A stretch of 64,000 nt of DNA from Pseudarthrobacter oxydans (lineage in GTDB: Bacteria > Actinomycetota > Actinomycetes > Actinomycetales > Micrococcaceae). The notes beneath the pieces were generated by a model, which was not told the DNA's origin, did no database searches, and saw nothing but the letters and a program-made list of their open reading frames with translations. Where the stretch lies: positions 1 to 64,000 of the forward strand of contig NZ_JABTYH010000010.1 of NCBI RefSeq assembly GCF_013314975.1, read 5' to 3'. The translations under genes and the position numbers were made by a program. Below, piece after piece: positions 43,043 through 51,932 of the stretch; within the stretch, counting starts at the first letter, position 1; each line of letters starts with the position of its first letter.

Positions 43043-43223
43043 GTTGTTTTTTGCCTGCTGGCGGAGCAACGCGTAGCTGTGCCCGACGGAGCCGGGGCAA
43101 CCCGAAGGGCAAGCAGCGGATGGGTTGTGGGAGGAAATAAGCGAAGCGCCGACACAAGGCATCAGTTGCGCAGCCGTCCGCAGGACGGTTGAGCCGGTGG
43201 AGCGGGCACGTACGATCCGCAGG
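43043..43223. repeat. Imperfect direct repeat R2 (~181 bp)
   Basis: Begins GTTGTTTTTTGCCTGCTGGC, contains GCTGTGCCCGA, GGAGGAAATAAGCGA, and ends GAGCGGGCACGTACGATCCG. It is in the same orientation as R1 with a 165-bp spacer. 43224-43347 beyond it has no gene. Confidence 0.75.
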
Positions 43224-43347
43224 ACAGCAGCAAAAAACAGAAAAACGCTTCTACAGCCCGAGCGCAGCGAGGTCCGATCCCCTAACCCAAGCGCTGCATG
43301 GGCGAGGCTGGAGACGGTGTCAGCCGTTACCCGCTCTTCAGGAGCAC

Positions 43348-43944
43348 CTACGGGGTGCTGTTCTGGCGTGCAGCGAGGGCCTGCTGGTGGCGGTAAAGCG
43401 TTGCACGGCTCCAGCCCACGAGCCGGGCGGCGTCTTCCGCGGTACGGCCCTTCGCGCGGGCGTCCTGGGCGATCGCCAGCTTGTCCGCGATGACGGCCGG
43501 GTCGGACAACGGCCGGCCGAATCGGGTTCCGTTCTGCCTGGCGGCCGCGATGCCGGCGTTGACACGTTCAACGATCAGCTCGCGCTCATACTCGGCGAGG
43601 GTGGCGAGCAGGTTCAGCATCAGCCGGCCCGTTGAGGTCGCGGGGTCGATGCCGTCCGAGATGGATCGGACGTGGATGCCGCGGTCGCGCAGCAGGGTCA
43701 CGGTGTTGAGCACATCGATCAGCGATCGGCCCAACCGGTCGACCCGCCACACCACAACGGTGTCGCCCTCCTCGGCGTATTCGAGAAGTCTTTTCATTCC
43801 GGGCCGCTCGATGGCGGTCTTGCTGCCCGAAGTCACGTCAGCGAAGACGTCGCGTTTCTGCACGCCAGCGGTGACCAGCGCGTCCAGCTGCAGCTTTGCA
43901 TCCTGACTGGAAGTGCTGACGCGCGTGTAACCAAGTTGCCCCAC
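43348..43944 (-). CDS. Serine resolvase C
   Basis: 198 residues, GTG 43944. Close homologue of resolvase B: catalytic Ser10 in YTRVSTSSQ, VWRVDRLGRS, E-helix LATLAEYERELIVERVNAG and HTH TAEDAARLVGWSRATLYRHQQ. The C-terminal few residues differ. Its res region is interrupted 103 bases upstream by the 19.5-kb transposon, which probably separates it from sequence now at 63524 onward. Confidence 0.94.
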   Translation of the reverse strand: MGQLGYTRVSTSSQDAKLQLDALVTAGVQKRDVFADVTSGSKTAIERPGMKRLLEYAEEGDTVVVWRVDRLGRSLIDVLNTVTLLRDRGIHVRSISDGIDPATSTGRLMLNLLATLAEYERELIVERVNAGIAAARQNGTRFGRPLSDPAVIADKLAIAQDARAKGRTAEDAARLVGWSRATLYRHQQALAARQNSTP

Positions 43945-44047
43945 CAGGCCATTCTGACTCGAAAAGTCCCCGATGTACCCTCGGTGAGACGACTGCTGGT
44001 GAGACGTGTTTCCGAGATGCAGGGAGCCCTGCTTTCGCGCCGACCCG
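43945..44047. promoter_or_regulatory. Putative res region of resolvase C
   Basis: 103 bases with spaced boxes GGTGAGACGACTG and GGTGAGACGTGTT. The last five bases, ACCCG (44043-44047), are the left copy of the transposon target duplication; the target continues at 63524. Confidence 0.7.
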
Positions 44048-44072
44048 TGTCAGTTTCAGAAGGCGTCTGCAC
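44048..44072 (+). repeat. Left transposon end (IRt)
   Basis: 25-base end TGTCAGTTTCAGAAG...GCGTCTGCAC. A degenerate second repeat with CGCCTGCAC follows at about 44087-44095. Confidence 0.9.
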
Positions 44073-44128
44073 TGGATGAGTGAACCCGCCTGCACTCCGG
44101 TTGGATTGGCCCGGCTCGGCGCTCTTGC

Positions 44129-45052
44129 CTATTCACGCCCGAGGTCGCGGTGGTGGGTGGCGGCGGTGACGTTGGGGAATTGAGCGAGACGGGCTGAGAG
44201 TGCTTCGGCCATGGCAACGGAGCGGTGTTTGCCTCCTGTGCAGCCAATTGCGACGTTGACGAAGTGTTTGTTTTCGCGGCGGTACCCGTTGATGACGGGG
44301 ACCAGGGCTTGGACGTAGCGGTCAAGGAAGTCCTTGGCTCCGACGGCTTCGATGACGTACTCCCGTACTTGGGGCTCCAGGCCGGTCAGTCGTTGGAGTG
44401 CCGGTACCCAGTGCGGGTTGGGGAGGAACCGCACATCGGCGACGTGATCAGCATCCAGCGGCAGCCCGTACTTGAAGCCGAAGCTCATGACATCCACCCG
44501 GATCACAATCGTTCCGGTGGAAGAAAACAGTTCGGTGATGGCCGTGGAGAGGGAGTGGACGTTCATTTCCGTGGTGTCCAGGACAATGTCTGCAGCACTT
44601 TTGATGGGCCGGAGCGCTTCCCGTTCCGCATTGATTCCCTCAAGCGTTCTTCCGCCGGCCTGCAGCGGGTGAGGCCGGCGTTCTTTTTCGAAACGGCTGA
44701 CCAGCGCGGCGTCGCTGGCGTCCAGGAAGAGCAGCCGGTAGGGAAGGTCCGCTGACAGATTGGTGCGGAGGTCGTTGAAGAAGTCGCCTCCGCGGATGTC
44801 CATGACGACGGCCAGCTTCTGGGGTTCATCGGGCGTTTTGGTGACCAGTTCGGTCAGGGCCGCCAGCAGCACCGGGGGCAGGTTGTCGATGACGTGCCAG
44901 CCGTGGTCCTCGAGTGCGTTGGCTGCACTGCTGCGCCCTGCCCCGGACATGCCGGTGACAATCAGCAGTTCAGGATGTTGTGCCGTCTTTGGATTGTCGG
45001 TTCGTGGCGGGCGCCGCACCGGGTGAACCCGTCTAACCGGCCTGGGAGTCAA
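44129..45052 (-). CDS. rapZ: RapZ-family nucleotide-binding protein
   Basis: 307 residues, TTG overlapping the stop of the upstream gene (TTGA). The N-terminal kinase-like domain has Walker A VTGMSGAGRSSAANALED and the NLPP motif, then DIRGGDFF and FLDASDAALVSRF. The C-terminal RapZ domain shows SFGFKYGLP, DVRFLPNPHW, VAIGCTGGKHRSVAMAE. RapZ proteins bind RNA and amino-sugar phosphate in enterobacteria; actinobacterial homologues lie in the whiA locus. Here it is away from whiA and uvrC and is a second, mobile copy, lying next to the MerR-type operators. Confidence 0.9.
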   Translation of the reverse strand: MTPRPVRRVHPVRRPPRTDNPKTAQHPELLIVTGMSGAGRSSAANALEDHGWHVIDNLPPVLLAALTELVTKTPDEPQKLAVVMDIRGGDFFNDLRTNLSADLPYRLLFLDASDAALVSRFEKERRPHPLQAGGRTLEGINAEREALRPIKSAADIVLDTTEMNVHSLSTAITELFSSTGTIVIRVDVMSFGFKYGLPLDADHVADVRFLPNPHWVPALQRLTGLEPQVREYVIEAVGAKDFLDRYVQALVPVINGYRRENKHFVNVAIGCTGGKHRSVAMAEALSARLAQFPNVTAATHHRDLGRE

Positions 45053-45399
45053 GAGTCCAGGATTCCTTTCAGGACCTCGGCTTCATCCCAGGGCAACAGA
45101 AGCTGCGTTTCCTTTGATTCTCCGGAATGGCTGAGGGTCAGGTGCAAAATCAGCCCCGGCTTGTTTCCCCCTACTTTCATGGCGCTGACCGCCAGTACCC
45201 GCCAAGGGACGTCGTGCAGGGTCAGGATGCCTGAGGAGTGGCCTGCATTTCCTGCCTGATGCCTAAGGACCCAGTCCTCGCCGCTGTCCATGATCTCTTT
45301 ATGGGAGGCGCACACAGGCAAGGCCTGCTCGTCCGGGCCCTCGACATAAAAAACTTCGTCCGCTCGTGCGGTGCAGCGGTTTACCGAACACTCTTGCAT
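45049..45399 (-). CDS. Hypothetical protein with N-terminal Cys cluster
   Basis: 116 residues; ATG 45399 (GGGGAG five bases upstream) is preferred over GTG 45405. The N-terminal MQECSVNRCTARADE and PVCASHKEIMD give three Cys and a His for a small zinc site; the rest is a beta-sheet domain ILTLHDVPWRVLAVSAMKVGG, LILHLTLSHSG. Family unknown. First gene of the leftward unit that also encodes RapZ; the divergent operator region lies immediately upstream. Confidence 0.65.
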   Translation of the reverse strand: MQECSVNRCTARADEVFYVEGPDEQALPVCASHKEIMDSGEDWVLRHQAGNAGHSSGILTLHDVPWRVLAVSAMKVGGNKPGLILHLTLSHSGESKETQLLLPWDEAEVLKGILDS

Positions 45400-45484
45400 G
45401 GTCACTCCCCGTGTCTTGACGGCTTGTTGTGCAGGACCTTAAGGGCAGCCGATGTCCGAAGATCGGGTCAAAACCGCCATCATA

Positions 45485-45567
45485 TCTACCATAACGTAAG
45501 AGTAGAGTCTTCGAGCAACCCCTACTCTACAATTATGACCCTAACCTAACGTTAGGGTAGAGTTATG
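45485..45567. promoter_or_regulatory. MerR-type operator region between the RapZ and ROK units
   Basis: Two related dyads: TCTACCATAACGTAAGAGTA (from 45485) on the leftward side and CCTAACCTAACGTTAGGGTA (from 45540) on the rightward side. Both contain the TACC..TAACGTTA..GGTA motif found upstream of the other cargo units. Confidence 0.72.
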
Positions 45568-45628
45568 GGTGTTCTACCTCTACCACCATTCCTTTTCCCC
45601 ATCACCCGCGCCGAGGAGATGCAGCGAC

Positions 45629-46873
45629 GTGGCTTCCCCCCGCACCAGTGTCCGCCCGGTTCCGGGCGCGCAACCGACTGTGTCAGGCGCTGCCGTATCT
45701 GCGTTCCGGGGACGACAGGACGCAGAGGTTCCTCCTGGTTCCCAGCAGGCGCTGGGCTTGCGGAACCGTGAACTGGTGGTGGAGAGCCTGCTCTCTGCGG
45801 GGCCGGCGACGCAGGCGATGCTGGCCCGTTCGACGGGCTTGTCGGCTGCAACAGTGTCGAACGTCGTAAGCCGTCTCAGGCGCGAGGGCCGGGTTCGGAC
45901 TGACTTCACGGTCAGCACCGGCCGGCGGGCGGTGCTGGTGCAGTTGCAGGCCGTGAAATTCGTCGCTGCGGGGATTGAGGTCTCTGGTGACCGGATGCAT
46001 GCGGTCCTTCTGAGGCCCGGCGGGGATGTTTTGGCCGGGTCCAGCACCCCGGTTTCAGACCCCGTCACCGGCGCCGATTGGTCCGCCGTCATTTCAGGTG
46101 TGCTGACGCTGCTGCTGGGTCGCCCTGAAGCTGAAGGAAGCACTCTGGGCGCGGCGGGTGTTGCCCTTCCTGCTCTGACTGGGTCCGGCAGGGAGCAGCT
46201 GCCAGACTGCCCTGACTTCCTCCTCCCTCCGGAAGAAGATCTTCAAGCCGTTTTGGGTATGGGGTTGGGTGTCCCCGTGACCGTCGCTTCGACCGCTGCC
46301 ATGTCAGCGTTTGCTCATGCCAGCAGGCTGGAGGGGAACAGCGCGGCGTTGCTGTTCCTGAATGTGGGTGCTGAGGTCACGGCCGGGATCGTTATTGGAG
46401 GTCAGCCGTACACCGGCCACGCCGGACTGGCCGGCCAGCTCGGGCATATCAGGATCAATGATCACGGATTTCCCTGCCGTTGCGGCAACAGGGGTTGTTT
46501 GAACACGGTCTGTTCTGTCCCCGCGATGCTGGCCGCTTATGCAGCGGGTCGCGCACCGGTCACGCTCCAGGAATTCGTGGTCAGGGCCATCGCCGGTGAC
46601 CCTGCAGCCCAACGGATTGCCGAGGGGGCTGCCGAAGCGCTCGGTCTTGCCGCGGCCGCAGCCGCGAATATCATCAACCCCCGCCACATCATTCTCGGCG
46701 GTCCACTGCGTCCCTTGGGCGCGTTGCTGCTGGACCCATTCCGCCGGACCCTGATCCGTGAAGCCAGGCCCGGCATCGGGGACGGTGCAGAAGTCAGCCT
46801 GAGCACTTTGGGCGCTGATGTCGCGGCGGCTGGCGCTGCGTTGTCTGCAGCCCGTCATATCACCACGCTTTGA
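45629..46873 (+). CDS. ROK-family regulator
   Basis: 414 residues; GTG 45629 is chosen with GAGGAG ten bases upstream. The N-terminal winged HTH (PATQAMLARSTGLSAATVSNVVSRLRREGRV) is fused to a ROK sugar-kinase-like domain with the zinc motif GFPCRCGNRGCLNTVC and GHIRINDHG. The ATP-binding DxGxT motif of active kinases is not evident in the N-terminal lobe, so it is a regulator, not an enzyme. A MerR-type operator precedes it. A 50-codon gene and RNase J follow in the same direction. Confidence 0.83.
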   Translation: MASPRTSVRPVPGAQPTVSGAAVSAFRGRQDAEVPPGSQQALGLRNRELVVESLLSAGPATQAMLARSTGLSAATVSNVVSRLRREGRVRTDFTVSTGRRAVLVQLQAVKFVAAGIEVSGDRMHAVLLRPGGDVLAGSSTPVSDPVTGADWSAVISGVLTLLLGRPEAEGSTLGAAGVALPALTGSGREQLPDCPDFLLPPEEDLQAVLGMGLGVPVTVASTAAMSAFAHASRLEGNSAALLFLNVGAEVTAGIVIGGQPYTGHAGLAGQLGHIRINDHGFPCRCGNRGCLNTVCSVPAMLAAYAAGRAPVTLQEFVVRAIAGDPAAQRIAEGAAEALGLAAAAAANIINPRHIILGGPLRPLGALLLDPFRRTLIREARPGIGDGAEVSLSTLGADVAAAGAALSAARHITTL

Positions 46874-46923
46874 CCAAGACCTGTGCGGGAGCTGCCGCGC
46901 ATCACAAGGAAAGAAGGAGCACC

Positions 46924-47076
46924 ATGTCTGTATCCCAGACCATCCGTAAGACCGTTACCGTGGAGAACGCCGCGCATGCGGATGAAGTCACGGTACATTT
47001 CGAAGTGGACGTCAACTGCCAGTGCGCTTCAGGCCAGGGCGGGTCCTACACTGCCACCGAACCGCCACGCCGCTAG
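46924..47076 (+). CDS. Small Cys-containing protein (50 aa)
   Basis: ATG 46924 with a strong AAGGAG four bases away. MSVSQTIRKTVTVENAAHAD, then VTVHFEVDVNCQC and a Gly-rich end ASGQGGSYTATEPPRR. The CxC before a flexible tail could bind metal. Family unknown. It lies 50 bases after the ROK gene and 64 before RNase J, so it is probably in the same transcript. Confidence 0.6.
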   Translation: MSVSQTIRKTVTVENAAHADEVTVHFEVDVNCQCASGQGGSYTATEPPRR

Positions 47077-47140
47077 GCACTGCCTCCCGCGCATTGCGGG
47101 CAACAGCACAACGCCGCCGAGTCTAAGGAAACCAGCACCC

Positions 47141-48832
47141 ATGAACCATGCCCACATCGAACATAAGACGCCGCCAAAGCTCGCGCACGGCGCCCTGCGC
47201 GTCGTCGCCCTGGGAGGCATCGGGGAGATCGGCAGGAACATGACCGTCTTCGAATACGGAGGCAAGCTGCTCATCATCGACTGTGGGGTGCTGTTCCCGG
47301 AGGACCACCAGCCCGGGGTGAACCTGATCCTGCCGGATTTCTCGTCCATCCGGGACCGGCTCCAGGATGTGGTGGCCGTGGTGCTCACGCACGGGCACGA
47401 GGACCACATCGGCGGGGTCCCGTACCTGTTGCGGGAACGGCCTGATATTCCCGTGGTCGGGTCCAAGCTGACGGTCGCGTTCATCGAGGCCAAGCTCAAG
47501 GAGCACCGGATCACACCCAAAACCGTCCAGGTCGCCGAAGGAACGTCCCTCTCCCTGGGTCCGTTCGATCTGGAGTTCCTCGCCGTCAACCATTCGATCC
47601 CTGACGGGCTGGCGATCGCGGTGCGGACCGGGGCGGGGCTGGTGCTGCACACCGGGGATTTCAAGATGGATCAGTTCCCGCTGGACCGGCGCATCACCGA
47701 CCTGGCCGGGTTCGCCCGGCTGGGCACTGAGGGTGTTGACCTGTTCCTGGTGGACTCGACCAATGCCGACGTCCCGGGGTTCACCACCTCGGAGAAGGAC
47801 CTGGCCCCGGCCATCGATACCGTGTTCCGGACGGCTCCGCGGCGGATCATTGTCTCCAGCTTCGCCAGCCATGTCCATCGGATCCAGCAGGTCATCGACG
47901 CCGCGCACCGGCACAAACGCAAGGTCGCTTTCGTGGGCCGTTCCATGGTCCGGAATATGACCATCGCCCAGAACCTGGGCTACCTCACGATTCCCCGCAA
48001 CACCCTGGTGGATTTCCGCCGGCTGCAGAAGAGCGATGACCCCAACGTGGTCCTGATCTGCACCGGCTCCCAGGGTGAACCGCTGGCCGCATTGTCCCGG
48101 ATGGCGAAGAAGGACCACGCGATCAGCATCGCCGAAGGTGACACTGTCCTGCTGGCCAGTTCATTGATTCCGGGGAACGAGAACGCCATCTACGCGGTCA
48201 TCAACGCCTTGACCCAGCTCGGCGCGAACGTGGTCCATAAGGGTAACGCGAAGGTCCACGTCTCAGGACACGCCAGTGCCGGGGAGCTCGCGTACTGCTA
48301 CAACCTCGTCAAGCCCCGTAACGTCATGCCGGTCCACGGGGAATGGCGGCACCTGAAAGCCAATGCCGCGGTGGCCGAAAGCACGGGGATCGACCCGGCA
48401 CGCATTGTCCTGGCGGAAGACGGCGTCACCGTGGACCTGCACAAGGGCCGGGCGACGATTTCCGGCAGGGTGACCGCCGGCCTGGTTTTCGTTGATGGCG
48501 ATAACGTCGGCGGCACCACCGAGGACACCCTGCGAGAGCGCCGCCAGCTGGCCGAGGAAGGGTCCGTGACTGTGCTGGCCATCCTCGATGCGGAGACCGG
48601 AGAGCTGGCCGAACCTGCGGAATTCTTCACCCGCGGGTTCGCCTGCACCGACGCGGATCTGGACAAGGCCGCTGCGGCGGTCGGCAAAGCGGTCGGGCAG
48701 GCCCGCCCGGCCCGTGGCGGGCGCGGGCCGGTCAAGGACCCGGAGGCTGTGATCGAGCAGGCCACTGCTGACTGGATGCGCCGGTTCTATAACCGGGCCC
48801 CGGTGGTAACCGCCATCGTTGTGGACGCCTAA
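47141..48832 (+). CDS. rnj: Ribonuclease J
   Basis: 563 residues from ATG 47141. Metallo-beta-lactamase / beta-CASP RNase J: GGIGEIGRNMTVFEYGGKLLIIDCG start, metal motif HGHEDHIGG at about residue 85, NHSIPDGLA, HTGDFKMDQ, beta-CASP SSFASHVHRIQQV and HVSGHASAGELAYC, and a C-terminal RNase J domain. It has 5'-exonuclease and endonuclease activity on RNA. Actinobacteria normally have one chromosomal copy next to dapA; this one is in a transposon behind a stress-type regulator, so it is an accessory paralogue. Confidence 0.92.
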   Translation: MNHAHIEHKTPPKLAHGALRVVALGGIGEIGRNMTVFEYGGKLLIIDCGVLFPEDHQPGVNLILPDFSSIRDRLQDVVAVVLTHGHEDHIGGVPYLLRERPDIPVVGSKLTVAFIEAKLKEHRITPKTVQVAEGTSLSLGPFDLEFLAVNHSIPDGLAIAVRTGAGLVLHTGDFKMDQFPLDRRITDLAGFARLGTEGVDLFLVDSTNADVPGFTTSEKDLAPAIDTVFRTAPRRIIVSSFASHVHRIQQVIDAAHRHKRKVAFVGRSMVRNMTIAQNLGYLTIPRNTLVDFRRLQKSDDPNVVLICTGSQGEPLAALSRMAKKDHAISIAEGDTVLLASSLIPGNENAIYAVINALTQLGANVVHKGNAKVHVSGHASAGELAYCYNLVKPRNVMPVHGEWRHLKANAAVAESTGIDPARIVLAEDGVTVDLHKGRATISGRVTAGLVFVDGDNVGGTTEDTLRERRQLAEEGSVTVLAILDAETGELAEPAEFFTRGFACTDADLDKAAAAVGKAVGQARPARGGRGPVKDPEAVIEQATADWMRRFYNRAPVVTAIVVDA

Positions 48833-48843
48833 AGGGCGATCCC

Positions 48844-48888
48844 ACAGGTGAAGGCCAGGTCCAGCAGCGCGGCCTGGCCTTCACCTGT
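48844..48888. terminator. Bidirectional terminator
   Basis: ACAGGTGAAGGCCAGG (48844-48859) and CCTGGCCTTCACCTGT (48873-48888), a perfect 16-bp stem between the convergent RNase J and MFS genes. TTTAAA follows. Confidence 0.9.
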
Positions 48889-50184
48889 TTAAACCTTCGC
48901 CGGGGCGCGGCGCCGGAGTATTCCGCCGGTGCTGCCCGGTGCCGGGCAGAGCAGCGCGAACACGGCGACCCCGAGGGGGATTACCGCGGCAAACAGGGCA
49001 GGCATCACGTAGCCGCCGCTGGCGTCACGGCCCAGTGAAAACAGGATAGGACCCAGTGCGGTGGACCCGACGTTGATCGCCGAAATGACGCCCCTGATCC
49101 CGCCGATGCTGGCGGTTCCGAAGTAGTGCGCCAGGGCGATCGGTTCGACGGCGCGCACCGCTCCGCCGGCCGCGCCGAGCAGCAGACCGTAAAAGATTCC
49201 CGACAGTGTTCCGGTGACCAGGGGCAGGAACAGCAGGGCGGCAGCAAGAAGTCCCATGGAACCTGCCAAGGCCAGGCGCGGGTCCAGGCGGTGTGAGACG
49301 GCGCCCAGGATGATGGTGGCGAGGATGCCCGTCACTGTTTGCGGAATGAAGTTCGCGGCGGCTTCGGTGCTGGTCAGACCGCGGGCGGTAAGGATGGACA
49401 CCTGGTGGAATGCCAGCGCCGTGGAGAGCATACCGGTCGCCGCCAGCGCTGCAGCGATGGCCCAGAAGACCGGCGTCCGGGCAGCCTGTTTGCCACTCCA
49501 TAACCGCTCATGGGCGCGCCCGTCCGCACGCCCGGCTGCGGGAGCAGTTGCCCCGGCAGGATCGGGATGGGCGGGATCCTTGGCGGGGACTGTTGGTGGG
49601 CGGTGCCGCGGCAGCAGCAACACCATCGGCAGGATGACCAGCAGGACCGCTGCCGCTTCGAGCCGCCACGCCTGCTGCAGGCCGCCGGCGCTGATCAGCC
49701 GCTCCACCAGTACCGGTGTCAGGGAAATACCCGCCGATCCGACGGCGGCGGTGATGCCCACAGCCAGCCCGCGCCGTTTGGTGACGGCTTTGACGACCGC
49801 TGTGGTGGCGGCGAGGGTGAGCGCGCCCTGCCCGGCCATCCGCAGGAAGACGAACCCTGCGGTCAGGCCGAGGATTTCGGTGACGAAGCTCATCGCCAGC
49901 AGGGTCCCGGAGAAGACCAGGGCGGCTGCGGTGATGACCAGCCGGGCACCCCACTGGTCCAGGGCCCGGCCGATAAAGGGCAGGGCCAGGGCCCCGGCGA
50001 GGGTGCCGACCAGGTAGCTGAAAGAGATGTCGGTCCGGCTGACCCCGAGCTGGTCGATGAGGGGATCGGTGAAGGGTGAGAGGCCGGCCGTTTGTCCCGG
50101 CGCGCTGGCGGCGGTGATCAGCGCGGCCGCGGTAACGGTACCGGCCCAGGACTTCCGCCCGGCCCCGACGTGAGGCCCGCTCAC
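48889..50184 (-). CDS. MFS transporter
   Basis: 431 residues, GTG start, 12 helices. Loop FIGRALDQWGARLVITAA between helices 2 and 3 and a second-half counterpart GAVSHRLDPRLALAG. The first helix region ALITAASAPGQTAGLSPFTDPLIDQLG resembles monocarboxylate or oxalate/formate-type (OFA) MFS proteins. Substrate unknown. It lies 57 bases downstream of the SulP gene in the same direction, so the two are probably co-transcribed and both MerR-controlled. Confidence 0.82.
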   Translation of the reverse strand: MSGPHVGAGRKSWAGTVTAAALITAASAPGQTAGLSPFTDPLIDQLGVSRTDISFSYLVGTLAGALALPFIGRALDQWGARLVITAAALVFSGTLLAMSFVTEILGLTAGFVFLRMAGQGALTLAATTAVVKAVTKRRGLAVGITAAVGSAGISLTPVLVERLISAGGLQQAWRLEAAAVLLVILPMVLLLPRHRPPTVPAKDPAHPDPAGATAPAAGRADGRAHERLWSGKQAARTPVFWAIAAALAATGMLSTALAFHQVSILTARGLTSTEAAANFIPQTVTGILATIILGAVSHRLDPRLALAGSMGLLAAALLFLPLVTGTLSGIFYGLLLGAAGGAVRAVEPIALAHYFGTASIGGIRGVISAINVGSTALGPILFSLGRDASGGYVMPALFAAVIPLGVAVFALLCPAPGSTGGILRRRAPAKV

Positions 50185-50241
50185 CCCCGGCCTCCCGGGT
50201 GCGGGCGGCCGGGGGCACCGGACGAGACGCTCCTGGTGGGG

Positions 50242-51759
50242 TCAGTGTGCGCCGTTGAGCATCCCGCCGAGGCGTTCGCGGATGGCCGCGCTGGCCGTAT
50301 TGAGCCCTTCAACTTCAACCTCTTTGCCGTAGCTGTGGTACTTCGCGGCGATGGAATCAAGCGCCGCGATGGTGGATGCATCCCACAGGTGGGAATCATA
50401 GAGGTCGATGACGATCCGGTCGGGGTCCTCGGCATATTCGAACTGCATGTACAGGTCGTTGGAGGAGGCGAAGAACAGCTCCCCGCTGACCTTGTACTTG
50501 GCGAACGTTTCCCCGAAGTGCTCTTCGATGGTGCGCTCCACGCTCATGAAGTGCGCCACCCGGCGGGCGAACGCGACCATCGCGACCAGCACACCGAAGA
50601 TCACACCGATGGCCAGGTTGTGCGTGGCGACGGTCAGGACGACGGTGGCGAGCATGACGGTCGTTTCGCTCTTGGGCATGCGCTTCAGGGTGTTCAGCTG
50701 GATGCTGTGCCAGTCAAAGGTGGCGATCGAGACGAAGATCATCACCGCGACCAGGGCGGCCATCGGGATCAGCGCCACGATGTCCCCGAGCGCCACCACC
50801 AGGATCAGGACGAAGACCCCGGCCATAAAAGTGGAGATCCGGGTCCGGGCGCCGGAAGCTTTGACGTTGATCATGGTCTGGCCCACCATCGCGCAGCCGC
50901 CCATGCCGCCGGTGAAGCCCGAGATGACGTTGGCAACACCCTGGCCCCAGGACTCGCGGGTCTTGAGCGAGTGCGTATCGGTCACGTCGTCCACGAGCTT
51001 GGCGGTCATCAGCGATTCCATCAGACCCACCACCGCCATGCCGGCGGCGAACGGGGCAAGGATCTGGAACGTCTCGAAGTTCAGCGGAACGTTGGGGAAA
51101 AACAGCGATGGAAGGCTTTCAGGCAACTCCCCCTTGCCACCGACGGTGGGGACGTTGATGGCAAAGACGACGGCGGCCGCGGTCAGGACCACAATGGCCA
51201 CCAGCGGCGCCGGGACCACCTTGGTGATGCGGGGCAGCAGGAAGATGATCACCAGTCCGACGGCGACCAGCGGGTAGACCAGCCACGGGACCCCGATCAG
51301 CTCGGGCAGCTGCGAGGTGAAAATCAGGATCGCCAGGGCGTTGACGAAGCCCACCATCACAGAGCGCGGTATGAAGCGCATCAGTTTGGCTACCCCGAGC
51401 AGGCCCAGGATGATCTGGAAGATGCCGGCGAGGATGACGGCGGCGATGAAGTAGTCCACGCCGTGGGACTTCACCAGCGGGGCGATCACCAGGGCTGTGG
51501 CCGCTGTCGCGGCGGAAATCATTGCCGGCCGCCCGCCGAGGAAGGCGATGGTGACGGCCATGGTGAACGAGGCAAACAGTCCCAGCCGGGGGTCAACCCC
51601 GGCAATCAGGGAGAAGGCGATGGCCTCGGGAATCAGTGCCAGGGCCACGACAAGCCCGGCGAGGACCTCAGTGCGCAGCAGGCGGGGGGAACGGAGGGTG
51701 CGCCAGACGGACTGGCGTTGCTCCGGGGTCAGGGTTGGCGCGTGGGCGGCAACAGTCAT
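50242..51759 (-). CDS. SulP-family anion transporter, copy 1
   Basis: 505 residues, about 11-12 helices plus a C-terminal STAS domain (about 405-500: [38 protein letters not shown]). The core has [20 protein letters not shown] and [20 protein letters not shown], the anion-binding half-helix region. SulP proteins move sulfate, bicarbonate or other anions. A second copy of about the same sequence is at 57124. Divergent from a MerR gene with a shared operator. Confidence 0.92.
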   Translation of the reverse strand: MTVAAHAPTLTPEQRQSVWRTLRSPRLLRTEVLAGLVVALALIPEAIAFSLIAGVDPRLGLFASFTMAVTIAFLGGRPAMISAATAATALVIAPLVKSHGVDYFIAAVILAGIFQIILGLLGVAKLMRFIPRSVMVGFVNALAILIFTSQLPELIGVPWLVYPLVAVGLVIIFLLPRITKVVPAPLVAIVVLTAAAVVFAINVPTVGGKGELPESLPSLFFPNVPLNFETFQILAPFAAGMAVVGLMESLMTAKLVDDVTDTHSLKTRESWGQGVANVISGFTGGMGGCAMVGQTMINVKASGARTRISTFMAGVFVLILVVALGDIVALIPMAALVAVMIFVSIATFDWHSIQLNTLKRMPKSETTVMLATVVLTVATHNLAIGVIFGVLVAMVAFARRVAHFMSVERTIEEHFGETFAKYKVSGELFFASSNDLYMQFEYAEDPDRIVIDLYDSHLWDASTIAALDSIAAKYHSYGKEVEVEGLNTASAAIRERLGGMLNGAH

Positions 51760-51872
51760 GCGGGCTCCATTTCATGGGTTATGGGCAGACGAATGCCCGG
51801 GCGGTGCGAGTGTGGGGAGGCGCCGCGCTGCGCCGGTAAAAGTAGGGGGAACTTCCGGCCCACCACCAACTG

Positions 51873-51890
51873 TACCCTAACGTAATGGTA
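51873..51890. promoter_or_regulatory. MerR operator of the first MerR-SulP module
   Basis: TACCCTAACGTAATGGTA, an imperfect dyad halfway between the divergent SulP and MerR genes. The same TACCCTAACGT half-site occurs in the other cargo promoters. Confidence 0.75.
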
Positions 51891-51932
51891 GACTTCTAAT
51901 CAGGAGCTGTTACCGCCCCGGAAGGAATTACT

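Noticed and set aside
42393..43347. CRISPR array or integron attC sites
   Set aside because: Only two long imperfect repeats are present, with no regular spacers, no cas genes and no integron integrase.
50092..51885. 597-codon open frame antisense to the SulP gene
   Set aside because: Its composition (His, Asp, Gly, Gln repeats) is that of the complement of a high-GC membrane protein; the SulP frame has clear family motifs.
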